DNA of 37,470 bases from Candidatus Colivicinus equi (GCA_018064825.1 JAGHUL010000042.1:1-37470); one strand, 5' to 3'. Positions 1 through 8,487 are shown, counted from the stretch's first letter. The notes: a model not told the origin generated them from the sequence alone. Made by a program: numbers and translations.

Positions 1-95
1 ACCAATGACACCCTTGATATTGGCTAATGGTTCGTTAAGGCACTAACGCCCATAAGAGACTTTCACTCTCGAGATATATGCCATGCCTGGCACAC
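1..95 (-). mobile_element. 5' end of a group II intron, class C (truncated by window edge)
   Basis: Read on the minus strand, the sequence starts GTGTGCCAGGCATGG, then has GAGAGTGAAAGTCTC, a CATTAGCCAATATC stretch and CAAGGGTGTC. From memory these match, in order, the start of bacterial group IIC intron RNAs such as the Oceanobacillus iheyensis intron (GUGUGCCCGGCAUGG, GGGUGAGAGUCCC, GUUAGCC, CAAGGGUGUC). This is the GUGYG 5' splice site and part of domain I. Class C introns typically insert just downstream of intrinsic terminators, and here the intron begins 5 nt after a terminator hairpin. The rest of the ribozyme and any reverse transcriptase would lie left of the window. Confidence 0.82.
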
Positions 96-100
96 AAATA

Positions 101-127
101 ATATAGCTAAGCAATGCTTAGCTATAT
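101..127 (-). terminator. Intrinsic terminator of the nitroreductase gene and intron target hairpin
   Basis: Perfect 12-bp inverted repeat ATATAGCTAAGC / GCTTAGCTATAT with a 3-nt loop. It overlaps the nitroreductase stop codon and is followed on the minus strand by TATTT. The U-tract is then interrupted by the intron 5' end at position 95. Confidence 0.75.
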
Positions 128-853
128 TTCATATTTCTTAAGATATTTCTTCATTGATTTTGACATCTCCTTACAAAAATCTGAATTATATTTTCGTTTA
201 TAGAAAGCATTCATCCAAGATTCGTACAATCCTTCAGGAGCTTTGTTTTGGAACATGTCTTTAGTTTCTTCTTTTGATAATTTTCGATATTCATTTTCAA
301 AAACAGTATATTTCAAATCAACACGTTTAGGTTTATTCCTTAACAGTTGTTGTTTAGTTGGGTATCCAAATACAACCATACACGCTGGAACAGCATAACT
401 AGACAAATTAAGTATTTTACAAACATCATCATGTCTTTCTATGATGTCGCCAATATAACAAGAGCCGATTCCTAGAGACCATGCGGCTACTACAGCATTT
501 TGTGCTGCAATTACTGCATCAACAGTAGATAATTGAAAATCTCCATATGAAGGATGACGAGGTTTGCAACCACATTGTTTAAAACCTTCATACCATTTTT
601 GATAATCAGCCAAAAAAACCAAAACCATTTTGGCATCTTTAATAAATGGCTGATTATCACAATATATGCTTAGTTTTACCTTAACATCCTCATCAGTCAC
701 ATCAATTATTGAATATAATTGCATATTACCTGCTGTAGGTGCATTGATAGCCGCCTCAAAGATAGCTTGTTTATCTTTTTTACTTATTTGCTTTTTAGTA
801 AATACGCGTACAGATTTTCTTTCCAATAGACCTTCAATTGTTTTGTTTGACAT
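122..853 (-). CDS. Nitroreductase-family FMN oxidoreductase
   Basis: 243 aa with the arrangement of NAD(P)H-dependent FMN nitroreductases. The N-terminal ERKSVRVF segment and APTAGNMQLYSI contribute to the FMN site. AAQNAVVAAWSLGIGSCYIG is the central helix that packs against the flavin, and a C-terminal arm follows. Family members reduce nitroaromatics, quinones or flavins; the substrate cannot be told from sequence. It is cytoplasmic. The ATG follows AGAGGTG. The gene is monocistronic, lying between a terminator on its upstream side (888-904) and its own hairpin at 101-127, which hosts a group IIC intron. Confidence 0.88.
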   Translation of the reverse strand: MSNKTIEGLLERKSVRVFTKKQISKKDKQAIFEAAINAPTAGNMQLYSIIDVTDEDVKVKLSIYCDNQPFIKDAKMVLVFLADYQKWYEGFKQCGCKPRHPSYGDFQLSTVDAVIAAQNAVVAAWSLGIGSCYIGDIIERHDDVCKILNLSSYAVPACMVVFGYPTKQQLLRNKPKRVDLKYTVFENEYRKLSKEETKDMFQNKAPEGLYESWMNAFYKRKYNSDFCKEMSKSMKKYLKKYEI

Positions 854-871
854 GTTAACACCTCTAACTAG

Positions 872-877
872 ATTATA
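872..877 (-). promoter_or_regulatory. Candidate -10 box for the nitroreductase
   Basis: TATAAT on the minus strand, 19 nt before the ATG and just after the upstream terminator. No convincing -35 at 16-18 nt. Confidence 0.35.
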
Positions 878-887
878 TCAACATAAA

Positions 888-904
888 AGCTCCTATTAGG
901 AGCT
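888..904 (-). terminator. Terminator ending the tdk-prfA-prmC transcript
   Basis: AGCTCCT / AGGAGCT, 7-bp stem with a 3-nt loop, followed on the minus strand by TTTATGTT. It lies about 110 nt past the prmC stop codon and before the nitroreductase promoter. Confidence 0.6.
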
Positions 905-1012
905 CTTACGTAAAACTTTTTAATGGAAGATATTAATGAAAAAATTATTACATTATTTTTATATCATATGAATGTGATAGCATTGTGAAAACGCATACAT
1001 TTTCGATAAATT

Positions 1013-1858
1013 CTACAATTTTATCATCAACATACGATCTTTTTTATTAATATCTTTAAATACTTCAACTATCGCATTAGGGAAGTATTCTTTTGCTAAA
1101 TTGGTAAGATTCTCTTTTTGGTCATATCCCATTTCAAAAAACATCAAACCATTGTCTTTAACAACCTTTAAGGCATTTTCAAAGATAATGCGATAAAATT
1201 TAAGACCATCATCGCCACCAAATAGTGCTAAATGTGGTTCATAATCTTTAACCGAATTTTCTAATGTTTCATCGTTTTTAATATAAGGAGGATTTGATAC
1301 TAAAACATCAACTTTAATACCGTTTTCTATATATGGTTCCAACATCGAGCCAACCATAAAATTAACTTCAGCATCATTTAACTTAGCATTTTCTTTAGCT
1401 ACTGCTACTGCTTCACTAGAAATATCAGAAGCATAAACATTTAATCTATCTTCTTCTTTCTTTAATGCAATCGCGATAGCACCAGAACCTGTTCCTACAT
1501 CGCAAATATCTATATTCATCTTTGGATAATATTCATCATATTTGCTTAATATTAGTCCAACAAGTTCTTCTGTTTCATATCTTGGAATTAAAACGTCATT
1601 ATTAACCAACATTTTGTAGCCATAAAAATATGAATAACCTAATACATAGTTCATTGGTTCGTTATTTAATAATCGTTTTACCCCTTCTTCATATTTTTCT
1701 TCAATGACAGGCAGACATTCATTATCCATTTCTAAATAAAGATTGACGTTGTTGTCATTGCATAACTCAAAAATAAAAGCTTTCAGCATATTTGCCGATA
1801 AGCCTTTATCATTGAACGTTTTTGTATATTTATGTATTAGTTGATTATATGTTGCCAT
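1013..1858 (-). CDS. prmC: Release factor glutamine N5-methyltransferase PrmC (HemK)
   Basis: 281 aa. PrmC methylates the glutamine of the GGQ motif in RF1 and RF2. An N-terminal helical substrate-binding domain (about residues 1-85) is followed by PRYETE (92-97) and a class I SAM-methyltransferase fold. The SAM loop is DVGTGSGAIAI (about 120-130), and the catalytic NPPY at 189-192 binds the target glutamine. The start overlaps the end of prfA by 14 nt. No strong SD is visible, so translation is probably coupled to that of its own substrate RF1. This prfA-prmC pair is a classic conserved arrangement. Confidence 0.96.
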   Translation of the reverse strand: MATYNQLIHKYTKTFNDKGLSANMLKAFIFELCNDNNVNLYLEMDNECLPVIEEKYEEGVKRLLNNEPMNYVLGYSYFYGYKMLVNNDVLIPRYETEELVGLILSKYDEYYPKMNIDICDVGTGSGAIAIALKKEEDRLNVYASDISSEAVAVAKENAKLNDAEVNFMVGSMLEPYIENGIKVDVLVSNPPYIKNDETLENSVKDYEPHLALFGGDDGLKFYRIIFENALKVVKDNGLMFFEMGYDQKENLTNLAKEYFPNAIVEVFKDINKKDRMLMIKL

Positions 1859-2921
1859 TTAATAGTTTTTCTTTATCATCATTCGCAAGCAATGCATCAA
1901 TTATTTCATCAAGCTTGCCTTCAACAATTCTATCAAGTTTATTTAATGTTAAACCAATACGATGATCAGTAACTCTATTTTGAGGATAATTATAAGTTCT
2001 TATCTTTTCAGACCTATCACCTGTTCCAATCTTAGAACGTCTAATAGCGCCTTCTTCTTCCTCTTTCTTTTGTTTATAGTATTCGTATACTCTGGCCTTG
2101 ATGATACGCATAGCTGTCTCTTTATTAGCTATTTGGTTACGACCATCTTGGCAGTTAACAGTGATGCCTGTTGGAACATGCACAATTCTGACAGCACTAT
2201 CGGTCTTGTTGATATGTTGACCACCAGCGCCAGAAGATCTATGTGTCTCGATTGTTAAATCTGAATCAGGAATTTCGATGTCTTCATCTTCAACATCAGG
2301 GAACACAATTACTGTAGCAGTTGAAGTTTGTACTCTACCTTGAGTTTCGGTCTTAGGAACTCTTTGAACACGATGTGCACCTGACTCAAATTTAAAGTGT
2401 CTATATGCATCATTTCCCTTAACTGCAAAACTGATTAACGTATAGCCGCCAGCTTCACCTTCGCTAGATTCCATAACGTCAATCTTGTATCCTAATGATT
2501 CTGCGTAATATGAATACATTCTAAACAAATCACCAGCAAAGATGTTTCCTTCATCGCCACCTGCAGCACCTCTAATTTCTACTAAACAGTCATAAGAATC
2601 TTCAGGGTCTCTAGGAAGTAATAGTTGTTCAATACGTTTATCAAGCTCATCAAGTTTTGCTTTTGCGTCATCAATTTCCATTTGAGCCATTTCTTTAATT
2701 TCAGGATCATCTTCCTTCAACATTTCTTGGCCATCTTCGATGATTTGTGTGTATTTTTTGAAGTCTTGATAAGCATCATAAGACCCCTTCAATTTAGCCT
2801 GTTCTTTAGAAAGCTTAGTATACATTTTGACATTAGAAACATTCTCATCTTGTAACATGAGATTTCCAATTTCTAAATAGCGATCTTCAATTTCTTGTAA
2901 TTTAATAATTCTAGCGTCCAT
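1845..2921 (-). CDS. prfA: Peptide chain release factor 1
   Basis: RF1 reads UAA and UAG and triggers peptidyl-tRNA hydrolysis. GGQ lies in GAGGQHINK (about 233-235), the PKT tripeptide (PxT class, about 189-191) marks RF1 rather than RF2, and there is a coiled N-terminal domain. The ORF track begins at 2969, but the start chosen here is the ATG at 2921. It gives 358 aa, the usual RF1 length, starts MDARI, and has AGGGAAA at good spacing, whereas the earlier ATGs lie within tdk or too close to the SD. It starts just after the tdk stop and overlaps prmC at its end. Confidence 0.96.
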   Translation of the reverse strand: MDARIIKLQEIEDRYLEIGNLMLQDENVSNVKMYTKLSKEQAKLKGSYDAYQDFKKYTQIIEDGQEMLKEDDPEIKEMAQMEIDDAKAKLDELDKRIEQLLLPRDPEDSYDCLVEIRGAAGGDEGNIFAGDLFRMYSYYAESLGYKIDVMESSEGEAGGYTLISFAVKGNDAYRHFKFESGAHRVQRVPKTETQGRVQTSTATVIVFPDVEDEDIEIPDSDLTIETHRSSGAGGQHINKTDSAVRIVHVPTGITVNCQDGRNQIANKETAMRIIKARVYEYYKQKKEEEEGAIRRSKIGTGDRSEKIRTYNYPQNRVTDHRIGLTLNKLDRIVEGKLDEIIDALLANDDKEKLLNGNI

Positions 2922-2923
2922 AA

Positions 2924-3523
2924 TCATTTCCCTAATTTTGCATTTGGTTTGCCCATAACTTGATGGCAATGTCTACATCTAGCCTCATATGATTCAGCAG
3001 CACCAACTAATACGATTGGATCGTTATAGTGGGCAGGTTTGCCGTTAATAATTCTTTGTGTTCTTGTTGCAGGAGCACCACATTTATTACATACAGCAGA
3101 TAGCTTTGTACAGAATTCTGCTTGAGTCATAAGCTTTGGCATTGGCCCAAATGGTTCTCCTCTAAAGTCAGTATCTAGCCCAGCGCACATAACTCTAATG
3201 CCCCTAGCAGCCAATTCATTAGCAACATCACAAATTGACTCATCGAAGAATTGAACTTCATCGATAGCAACAACTTCAGTATCATCTTTGACATGTTTTA
3301 GTATCTCAATAGGTTTTTCGATAACAATAGATTCAACCGATGATCCAGCGTGCGAAACAACTTTTGAATCAGAATATCTATTATCAATTTCTGGTTTAAA
3401 AACAATTATATGTTTCTTTGCATATTCCAAAACTTTGATTCTTCTTATCAACTCTTCTGTTTTGCCTGCAAACATGCAACCACTGATTGTTTCAACCCAA
3501 CCATCTCTATATCTTTGATACAT
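2924..3523 (-). CDS. tdk: Thymidine kinase (type II)
   Basis: 199 aa, ATP-dependent thymidine salvage to dTMP. P-loop GCMFAGKT at residues 15-22, AIDEVQFF with the catalytic glutamate near 89, and a lasso/zinc region with C145, C148, C183 and C186/H187. The length is typical of the tetrameric TK1-like enzymes of Firmicutes. It is first in the tdk-prfA-prmC unit, a neighbourhood also seen in Bacillus next to rpmE. Its stop codon is 2 nt from the prfA start, so coupling is likely. Confidence 0.96.
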   Translation of the reverse strand: MYQRYRDGWVETISGCMFAGKTEELIRRIKVLEYAKKHIIVFKPEIDNRYSDSKVVSHAGSSVESIVIEKPIEILKHVKDDTEVVAIDEVQFFDESICDVANELAARGIRVMCAGLDTDFRGEPFGPMPKLMTQAEFCTKLSAVCNKCGAPATRTQRIINGKPAHYNDPIVLVGAAESYEARCRHCHQVMGKPNAKLGK

Positions 3524-3542
3524 AACAATGCCTTATAAGATT

Positions 3543-3548
3543 ATTATA
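3543..3548 (-). promoter_or_regulatory. Candidate -10 box for tdk
   Basis: TATAAT on the minus strand between the rpmE terminator and the tdk start (20 nt before the ATG, AAGG ribosome site between). The -35 region would fall in the terminator and is not recognisable. Confidence 0.35.
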
Positions 3549-3557
3549 CCGAAAAAA

Positions 3558-3579
3558 ACAAGGTAATTATTTACCTTGT
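3558..3579 (-). terminator. Terminator of rpmE
   Basis: ACAAGGTAA / TTACCTTGT, 9-bp perfect stem with a 4-nt loop containing part of the rpmE stop codon, followed on the minus strand by TTTTTTCGG. Clear intrinsic terminator. Confidence 0.85.
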
Positions 3580-3788
3580 TTGTTTTCTAGACCATACTTC
3601 TTATTGAATTTCTCAATTCTACCAGCAGCTGCTGCGAATCTTTGTCTTCCTGTAAAGAATGGATGACAATTTGAGCAAGTATCAACCTTGATACCTTCCT
3701 TGCTAGTTGAACCAGTCTCGAATGTTGCACCGCAACCTGTACAAGTTACTGTAACCTTGTAATAACCTGGATGTATATCTTTTTTCAT
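3567..3788 (-). CDS. rpmE: 50S ribosomal protein bL31 (zinc-binding form)
   Basis: 73 aa. It starts [10 protein letters not shown] and carries the four zinc cysteines (C16, C19, C38, C41) in CTGC and [10 protein letters not shown], so this is the zinc-containing C+ paralogue rather than the zinc-starvation form. It is a component of the large subunit bridging to the 30S head. It appears monocistronic, with its own promoter upstream and a terminator overlapping its stop codon. The SD lies in GGAAGGGAGAAAG. Confidence 0.96.
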   Translation of the reverse strand: MKKDIHPGYYKVTVTCTGCGATFETGSTSKEGIKVDTCSNCHPFFTGRQRFAAAAGRIEKFNKKYGLENKQGK

Positions 3789-3851
3789 GTTTTCTTTCTC
3801 CCTTCCGCCTTGAGTATCTTATCAACCCAAAGTAAGTTTACATGCCTAATA

Positions 3852-3880
3852 ATAATAACATATATATACAACAGAAACAA
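3852..3880 (-). promoter_or_regulatory. rpmE promoter with extended -10
   Basis: On the minus strand TTGTTT, a 17-nt spacer, then TATTAT preceded by TGT (extended -10). The resulting leader is about 55-60 nt. bL31 mRNAs can carry autoregulatory leaders, but no specific fold is claimed here. Confidence 0.6.
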
Positions 3881-3881
3881 T

Positions 3882-3899
3882 AGATATTACTCAATATCT
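3882..3899 (-). terminator. Weak hairpin at the murA stop codon
   Basis: AGATATT / AATATCT, 7-bp AT-rich stem with a 4-nt loop, overlapping the murA stop and followed on the minus strand by ATTGTTTCTG. It would be an inefficient terminator at best. Confidence 0.3.
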
Positions 3900-5131
3900 G
3901 CTCCTAAAGCTCTTAATTTTTCAATAATTGAATCATATCCACGATATATATGATAAGCATCATGAATGATTGTTTCCCCATCAGCAATCAAACCAGCAAT
4001 TACTAATGCTGCTCCACAGCGTAAATCTCTTGCCGTAATATCGCTGCCTGTTAATGGTGTTCCACCATGAATAGTGCTTGAACCTTTATGGTATTTAATA
4101 CTAGCACCCATCTTATTTAATTCATCACAATGTTTGAAACGTTCAGGATAAATCGTATCTTCAATATGGCTGTCACCTTTTGCCAAACACATTAAAGCCG
4201 TAAGAGGTTGTTGCAAATCTGTAGCAAAACCTGGGAATGGTTGCGTTTTTACATCTGTAGCCAAAAGATCATTACAGCCTACTACTTTTACATAGTCGGA
4301 ACCAATTTGCATAATAACACCCATCTCTTCAAGTTTTGATGTAAGTGCTTCAATATGTTGAGGAATAACGTTATTAACCTTAACATTGTTTCCAACAGCG
4401 GCAGCAGCAATTATATATGTACCAGCTTCAATACGATCAGGAATAATATCATGAATGCAGCCTTTTAATCTATTGATACCATCAATAGTAATCTCCGAAG
4501 TACCTGCACCTCTGATACGTGCGCCCATCTTATTTAGCATTGAAGATAAATCAATTATTTCTGGTTCTTTTGCAGCATTATTAATGGTTGTTCTACCTTT
4601 CGCAAAACAAGCCGCAAGCATGATGTTGATAGTAGCGCCAACAGATGCAAAATCTAAGTATATTTCGTCACCAATAAGCTCATCAGCATCAATTTCAATC
4701 ACGTCTCCATGTTGGCTAATTTTAGCACCAAGCGCTTCAAAACCTTTAAGATGCAAATCAATAGGTCTAGGACCTAAATTGCATCCACCTGGAGAATACA
4801 TTTTTACATGTTTAAATCTACCTAACAAAGCACCCATAAAATAATATGATGCTCTTAATTTCTTAACATCGTCATCTAATAAATCAATGTTTTTAACATT
4901 AGTGGAATCAAAAGTGATGCAATCACCTTTTTTAGAAGCTTCAACACCCAACAATTCTAAAAGTTTAATTAATACTTTAATATCTTCAATGTCAGGAACA
5001 TCATAAAGTTTGACTACTTCACTAGCCAAAACAACCGCAGGCAAAATAGCTACCGCTGAATTCTTGCATGAAGAAACAGTAACTTCACCACTAAGTTTAT
5101 GATTACCTCTAATTTTGATTACATCTTTCAT
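3887..5131 (-). CDS. murA: UDP-N-acetylglucosamine 1-carboxyvinyltransferase MurA
   Basis: 414 aa, first committed step of peptidoglycan synthesis: transfer of enolpyruvate from PEP to UDP-GlcNAc, in the cytoplasm. The EPSP-synthase-like inside-out barrel is complete. K23 in SSCKNS and the active-site cysteine in PGGCNLGPRPID (C117) are present, so the enzyme should be fosfomycin-sensitive. Low-G+C Gram-positives often encode two MurA paralogues; whether this is MurA1 or MurA2 is undecided. A terminator hairpin ends only 12 nt before the start, so expression depends on read-through or an unseen promoter. Confidence 0.95.
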   Translation of the reverse strand: MKDVIKIRGNHKLSGEVTVSSCKNSAVAILPAVVLASEVVKLYDVPDIEDIKVLIKLLELLGVEASKKGDCITFDSTNVKNIDLLDDDVKKLRASYYFMGALLGRFKHVKMYSPGGCNLGPRPIDLHLKGFEALGAKISQHGDVIEIDADELIGDEIYLDFASVGATINIMLAACFAKGRTTINNAAKEPEIIDLSSMLNKMGARIRGAGTSEITIDGINRLKGCIHDIIPDRIEAGTYIIAAAAVGNNVKVNNVIPQHIEALTSKLEEMGVIMQIGSDYVKVVGCNDLLATDVKTQPFPGFATDLQQPLTALMCLAKGDSHIEDTIYPERFKHCDELNKMGASIKYHKGSSTIHGGTPLTGSDITARDLRCGAALVIAGLIADGETIIHDAYHIYRGYDSIIEKLRALGADIE

Positions 5132-5143
5132 ATCATCTTAAAA

Positions 5144-5166
5144 AAGTAAGAGTTGAACTCTTACTT
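5144..5166 (-). terminator. Terminator between the SH3 protein gene and murA
   Basis: AAGTAAGAGT / ACTCTTACTT, 10-bp stem with a 3-nt loop, followed on the minus strand by a T run. It overlaps the stop codon of the SH3 protein gene and sits directly before the murA ribosome site AAGATGAT. Confidence 0.8.
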
Positions 5167-5832
5167 AGCTTTTATAAATGTTTGACCTTGGTATTTCATA
5201 CAAGCATAAGAGCCTTCGTTAGTTTTGATCCAAATGTTTCCATCTTCGTCTTCGATTGGATCGCCAACACCTTCAAATGCTCCTTCGCCAATTGAGCCAA
5301 CAACTTCGCCATCCATACTTGGCTCATCACGTAGATTGACACCACCATCAACAACAATTACATAATTACCGTCGCCAGTAACTTCTTTATCGTCTTTCTT
5401 GTCGTCTTTATCGTCTTTCTTATCATCTTTCTTGTCGTCTTTTTTGCCTGATTCAAGTTCAGCAACTTTAGCATTTAAAGTAGAAATCTCGTCTTCATAT
5501 GCTTTATTTTTCTTCTTCAATGTTTCAACTTGAGTAGTTAATTCTTCAACTTGCTTGTCAGCACTAGACTTTTTAATGATTGATACGATTGAAACTATTA
5601 ATAGAACCGCAACTAGTACACCTAAGATAATAACAGGAACGTTTAACTTTAATGGCTTTCTAGGTTCCAATTCATCTGTGTAATCATCTTCATCATCATA
5701 TTGATCATCGTCATCATAATTATCGTTCATCTTGAAGATTGACATATCAACACTTGATGAATTAGTTTTGTCTTCTACAAAATCTGGAATATCAACTGTG
5801 TCTTGATTTTCATAAGGATTCTTGTTTGTCAT
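5161..5832 (-). CDS. Membrane-anchored SH3-domain protein
   Basis: 223 aa, bitopic. An acidic Asp/Tyr-rich cytoplasmic N-terminus (about 1-78) is followed by one transmembrane helix (VPVIILGVLVAVLLIVSIVSI), a coiled coil (about 95-130), a charged KKDD repeat linker and a C-terminal bacterial SH3 domain (VNLRDEPSMDGEVVGSIGEG) predicted to be extracellular. SH3b domains usually bind peptidoglycan or peptide ligands. Lying between the acidic protein gene and murA, a cell-envelope role is a reasonable inference, but the specific function is unknown. SD: GAGGTGATA. Confidence 0.75.
   Translation of the reverse strand: MTNKNPYENQDTVDIPDFVEDKTNSSSVDMSIFKMNDNYDDDDQYDDEDDYTDELEPRKPLKLNVPVIILGVLVAVLLIVSIVSIIKKSSADKQVEELTTQVETLKKKNKAYEDEISTLNAKVAELESGKKDDKKDDKKDDKDDKKDDKEVTGDGNYVIVVDGGVNLRDEPSMDGEVVGSIGEGAFEGVGDPIEDEDGNIWIKTNEGSYACMKYQGQTFIKAK
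5386..5446 (-). repeat. Short tandem repeats encoding a KKDD linker
   Basis: Reiterated CTTGTCGTCTTT-like units encode alternating KKDD/KDD residues between the coiled coil and the SH3 domain. In-frame length variation between strains is plausible. Confidence 0.7.
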
Positions 5833-5863
5833 ATTATCACCTCACACTATTATTCTATTACTT

Positions 5864-7909
5864 TTATACTTCATCAACAATTACACGGTAGCCTTCATAA
5901 ACACCGTTCAAAGCAGCAGCCTGATTAGCGATATCAAATATTAATGCAATAATCTTTCCACGACTGTTAGTCAACTGTTTAATACAGTCTACTATCATTT
6001 GTTTTTCATCAACATTTATTTGATAGCCATGGTTCATTACCACTTCCGCAAATTGTCTTAATTCTTCAACATTTTTGAATATGATACGGCTTAATAAGAT
6101 CACTTTCATGCCTTCAGCATATTCATCATTTATACTGTTCTTTAAATCGTATACCGATTTAACAAATGCACTTGATAAATAAGGATAAGACTTATGAATC
6201 TCTTCGTAAATAGCTTGCCTTTGTTCATCTTCTTGAACTTTAGCTTTTTCTTCCTCAAGCATTTGTTTCTTTAAATCATCTATTAAGGAACTTACATATG
6301 TTTGAGCAGTGCTTTCAGTGCTAGGCTGTACCGTTATTTCGGGTTCTATCTCTTCTTTTATTTCATTCACTAAAGAATCTAATGTTTCAGGAACATAATT
6401 TGTAATAGTTCTTAGTTCTTGTTCTGTATCAACCTTAGCATCAACATATTCTTCTTCAACAGGTATTTCATCTTCAAGAGCATCAGTTAATACTATCCCT
6501 TCAACATCTATCGTCGGCTCAATAATAGGCTCTTCAATAGGCTGCTCTATAACTTCTGGAATATCTTCAACTACTGGTTCAGTTATTTCTTCTTCTTTTT
6601 CAAGAACTTCAGTTTCTTCTACGACGGTCTCATCTTGAACTTCTTCTGGGATTGTTATTTCTTCAACTGCAACTTCCTCTTGAACTTCTTCTGGAATAAC
6701 AATTTCTTCAGCAGGTTGAATCTCAACTTTTTCTTCTTCGAAAACAGTATCTTCTTCAATTACTGGCTCTTCATCTTTTGGAATTACTATTTCTTCGGTT
6801 GGCTCGATTTCTTCATTATTTGAAAAAGTCTCTTCTGCTAATCTTTCTTCAACGTTGTTTTCGTGATCAATTATTTCAGAGAAAATAGAATCTATTTCAT
6901 CATTGTTACTTGATTCATATAATTCATCAAATTCAGCATTGTTAATATCTTTGTTCTCATCAGCAGCTTTAACAATCTGTTTTAAGAATTCGTCTTCTAT
7001 ATCATCAATAGCATTATTATCTTCAATGATAATGTCTTCGTTGTCTACTTCGGAATTATCTATAAGATCTTCTAAAACGCCATCAGAATTGCTTTCAACA
7101 GTATCTTCTTCAATAATGATTTGTTCAGCATTTTCTAACAATTCATCAGTTGCAACTTCAATATTCTCTTCTATTTGATAGTCTTCAATTGATGTATCGA
7201 CATCGCCATCTTCAACTTCGTTGGTATTTTCGATTTCTACATCTTCGTTTTCAACATCATTAGTTTCTACATCTTCATTTTCGATATTATCAATTTCAAC
7301 ATCTTCTTTATGATCATCGATTTCTTTAATATCATCTACTTTTATCTCATTTGAATTAGCTGCATCAACTAACGCTTTTAATAATGGATTATTAGTTAAG
7401 ATCTTATCAAGGATTTTTGTCGTTACTTCTTCAATATCTTTTTCTTTATTTTCTTTATCGTCTTCACCAATTATCTGTTCAAAAGACTCTTCTTCAGCAT
7501 TGTCTTGAGGCAGTTCTTCAACAAAGTCTTCTTGAATAATCTCGTCATCAACGTCTAAATTATAGAAAGAAAGTAAATCTTCTAATTCTTGTTTTTCATC
7601 ACGTTTAGTATCAAGCGCACCATTATCAAAAATAGTACTTAGATCACCAAGCAAATTAACTTTCTCTGCATGAGCATCTAAGAAATCTTCAAAAGCTTCA
7701 TTACCAGCTTTTAATAATGAAGTCATTGTAGATTGATATGTGCCCAAAGAAAATTCTAAGTTCTTACTTAGCTCTTCTTCTAGAGATACAAGATCAATAT
7801 TTTTTAGTTTGTTAAGCTTGTAATCGCTTTTATCGTCATCTATATGCTTGTCAAGATATTCAACTGCTTTGTTTACAAAACCCAACAGAACTATGTTCTT
7901 AGGTTGCAA
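5864..7909 (-). CDS. Large acidic repeat protein of unknown function
   Basis: 681 aa, not recognised. An N-terminal helical region (about 1-115) is followed by a very long Glu/Asp-rich, probably disordered centre (about 120-560). The centre has internal repeats such as ENEDVE and EEITIPEEVQ. A Lys/Glu helix leads into a compact C-terminal domain (about 575-681, from YPYLSSAFVKSVYDL to the end). No signal peptide, transmembrane helix or cysteine pattern is seen. The start is TTG (position 7909): AGGAGG lies 5 nt upstream and no suitable ATG exists. It overlaps the end of trmR by 19 nt, so it is in that operon. A cytoplasmic scaffold is one possibility, but this is inference. Confidence 0.7.
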   Translation of the reverse strand: MQPKNIVLLGFVNKAVEYLDKHIDDDKSDYKLNKLKNIDLVSLEEELSKNLEFSLGTYQSTMTSLLKAGNEAFEDFLDAHAEKVNLLGDLSTIFDNGALDTKRDEKQELEDLLSFYNLDVDDEIIQEDFVEELPQDNAEEESFEQIIGEDDKENKEKDIEEVTTKILDKILTNNPLLKALVDAANSNEIKVDDIKEIDDHKEDVEIDNIENEDVETNDVENEDVEIENTNEVEDGDVDTSIEDYQIEENIEVATDELLENAEQIIIEEDTVESNSDGVLEDLIDNSEVDNEDIIIEDNNAIDDIEDEFLKQIVKAADENKDINNAEFDELYESSNNDEIDSIFSEIIDHENNVEERLAEETFSNNEEIEPTEEIVIPKDEEPVIEEDTVFEEEKVEIQPAEEIVIPEEVQEEVAVEEITIPEEVQDETVVEETEVLEKEEEITEPVVEDIPEVIEQPIEEPIIEPTIDVEGIVLTDALEDEIPVEEEYVDAKVDTEQELRTITNYVPETLDSLVNEIKEEIEPEITVQPSTESTAQTYVSSLIDDLKKQMLEEEKAKVQEDEQRQAIYEEIHKSYPYLSSAFVKSVYDLKNSINDEYAEGMKVILLSRIIFKNVEELRQFAEVVMNHGYQINVDEKQMIVDCIKQLTNSRGKIIALIFDIANQAAALNGVYEGYRVIVDEV

Positions 7910-8487
7910 CCTTTCCTCCTACTTAACACTAGTATTCCATCGCCAATGTTGTCATTCATAATTATATCAAAACGATTATCATTCTGCACAAATTCTCTAA
8001 ATTTAATTATTTTCTTTACGAGTGATTTTAAATTCTTTGATTTAATATCATCAACTTCGTAGATTAAGCCATGAAAAATCATATTATCAAACAGCATTGC
8101 GCCATCTTCACAAAGGTTATCAATGAACTGTTCAAGATATTTCTGATACTGTGCTTTTGCAGCATCTACAAAAATAAAATCATATTTTTTATCTGTTTTA
8201 TATTCTTCAATAGGCATATAATGAACGGTTATTTGATCTTCATATCCATTATCAGCAATGTTTTTAATTGCCTGATTATACATATCTTCGTTTCTTTCGA
8301 TAGTATCGATATGAATATCTTCGCTCAAACTTGCCATATGCATACTAGAATAGCCAACCGCTGTTCCAAGCTCCAATATATTTTTATAGCCTTTTTCTTT
8401 AACGAGATTTAAAAGAAAGGATAACCCTTCATCTTTAATGATAGGCACCCTTTCTTCTAATGCTTTTTCCTTTATTTTTTCAATCAT
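7891..8487 (-). CDS. trmR: SAM-dependent O-methyltransferase, TrmR/YrrM-like
   Basis: 198 aa, COMT-like class I methyltransferase. SAM motif ILELGTAVGYSS, acidic loop DTIERN, and FIFVDAAKAQYQKYLEQF carrying the metal-binding Asp. It resembles YrrM/TrmR, which methylates 5-hydroxyuridine at tRNA position 34 to give mo5U. Related families methylate small catechols, so the tRNA role is inferred. Its ATG overlaps the phosphohexomutase stop by 1 nt (TAATG), indicating coupling. The usual U32 peptidase partners are not in this window. Confidence 0.8.
   Translation of the reverse strand: MIEKIKEKALEERVPIIKDEGLSFLLNLVKEKGYKNILELGTAVGYSSMHMASLSEDIHIDTIERNEDMYNQAIKNIADNGYEDQITVHYMPIEEYKTDKKYDFIFVDAAKAQYQKYLEQFIDNLCEDGAMLFDNMIFHGLIYEVDDIKSKNLKSLVKKIIKFREFVQNDNRFDIIMNDNIGDGILVLSRRKGCNLRT

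Noticed and set aside
1-95. Reverse-strand 5S rRNA or tRNA fragment
   Set aside because: The conserved blocks match group II intron domain I in order, and no 5S or tRNA arms could be drawn.
4455-4844. 129-aa plus-strand ORF opposite murA
   Set aside because: Lies wholly antisense to an intact murA, has no ribosome site and no recognisable domain; a shadow ORF.
6635-7178. Plus-strand ORFs (62 and 91 aa) rich in Phe/Asn or Ser/Ile
   Set aside because: Antisense readings of the Glu/Asp-rich repeats of the acidic protein; composition is explained by the complementary codons.
8071-8412. 113-aa hydrophobic ORF antisense to trmR
   Set aside because: Overlaps a complete methyltransferase gene and has no supporting signals.
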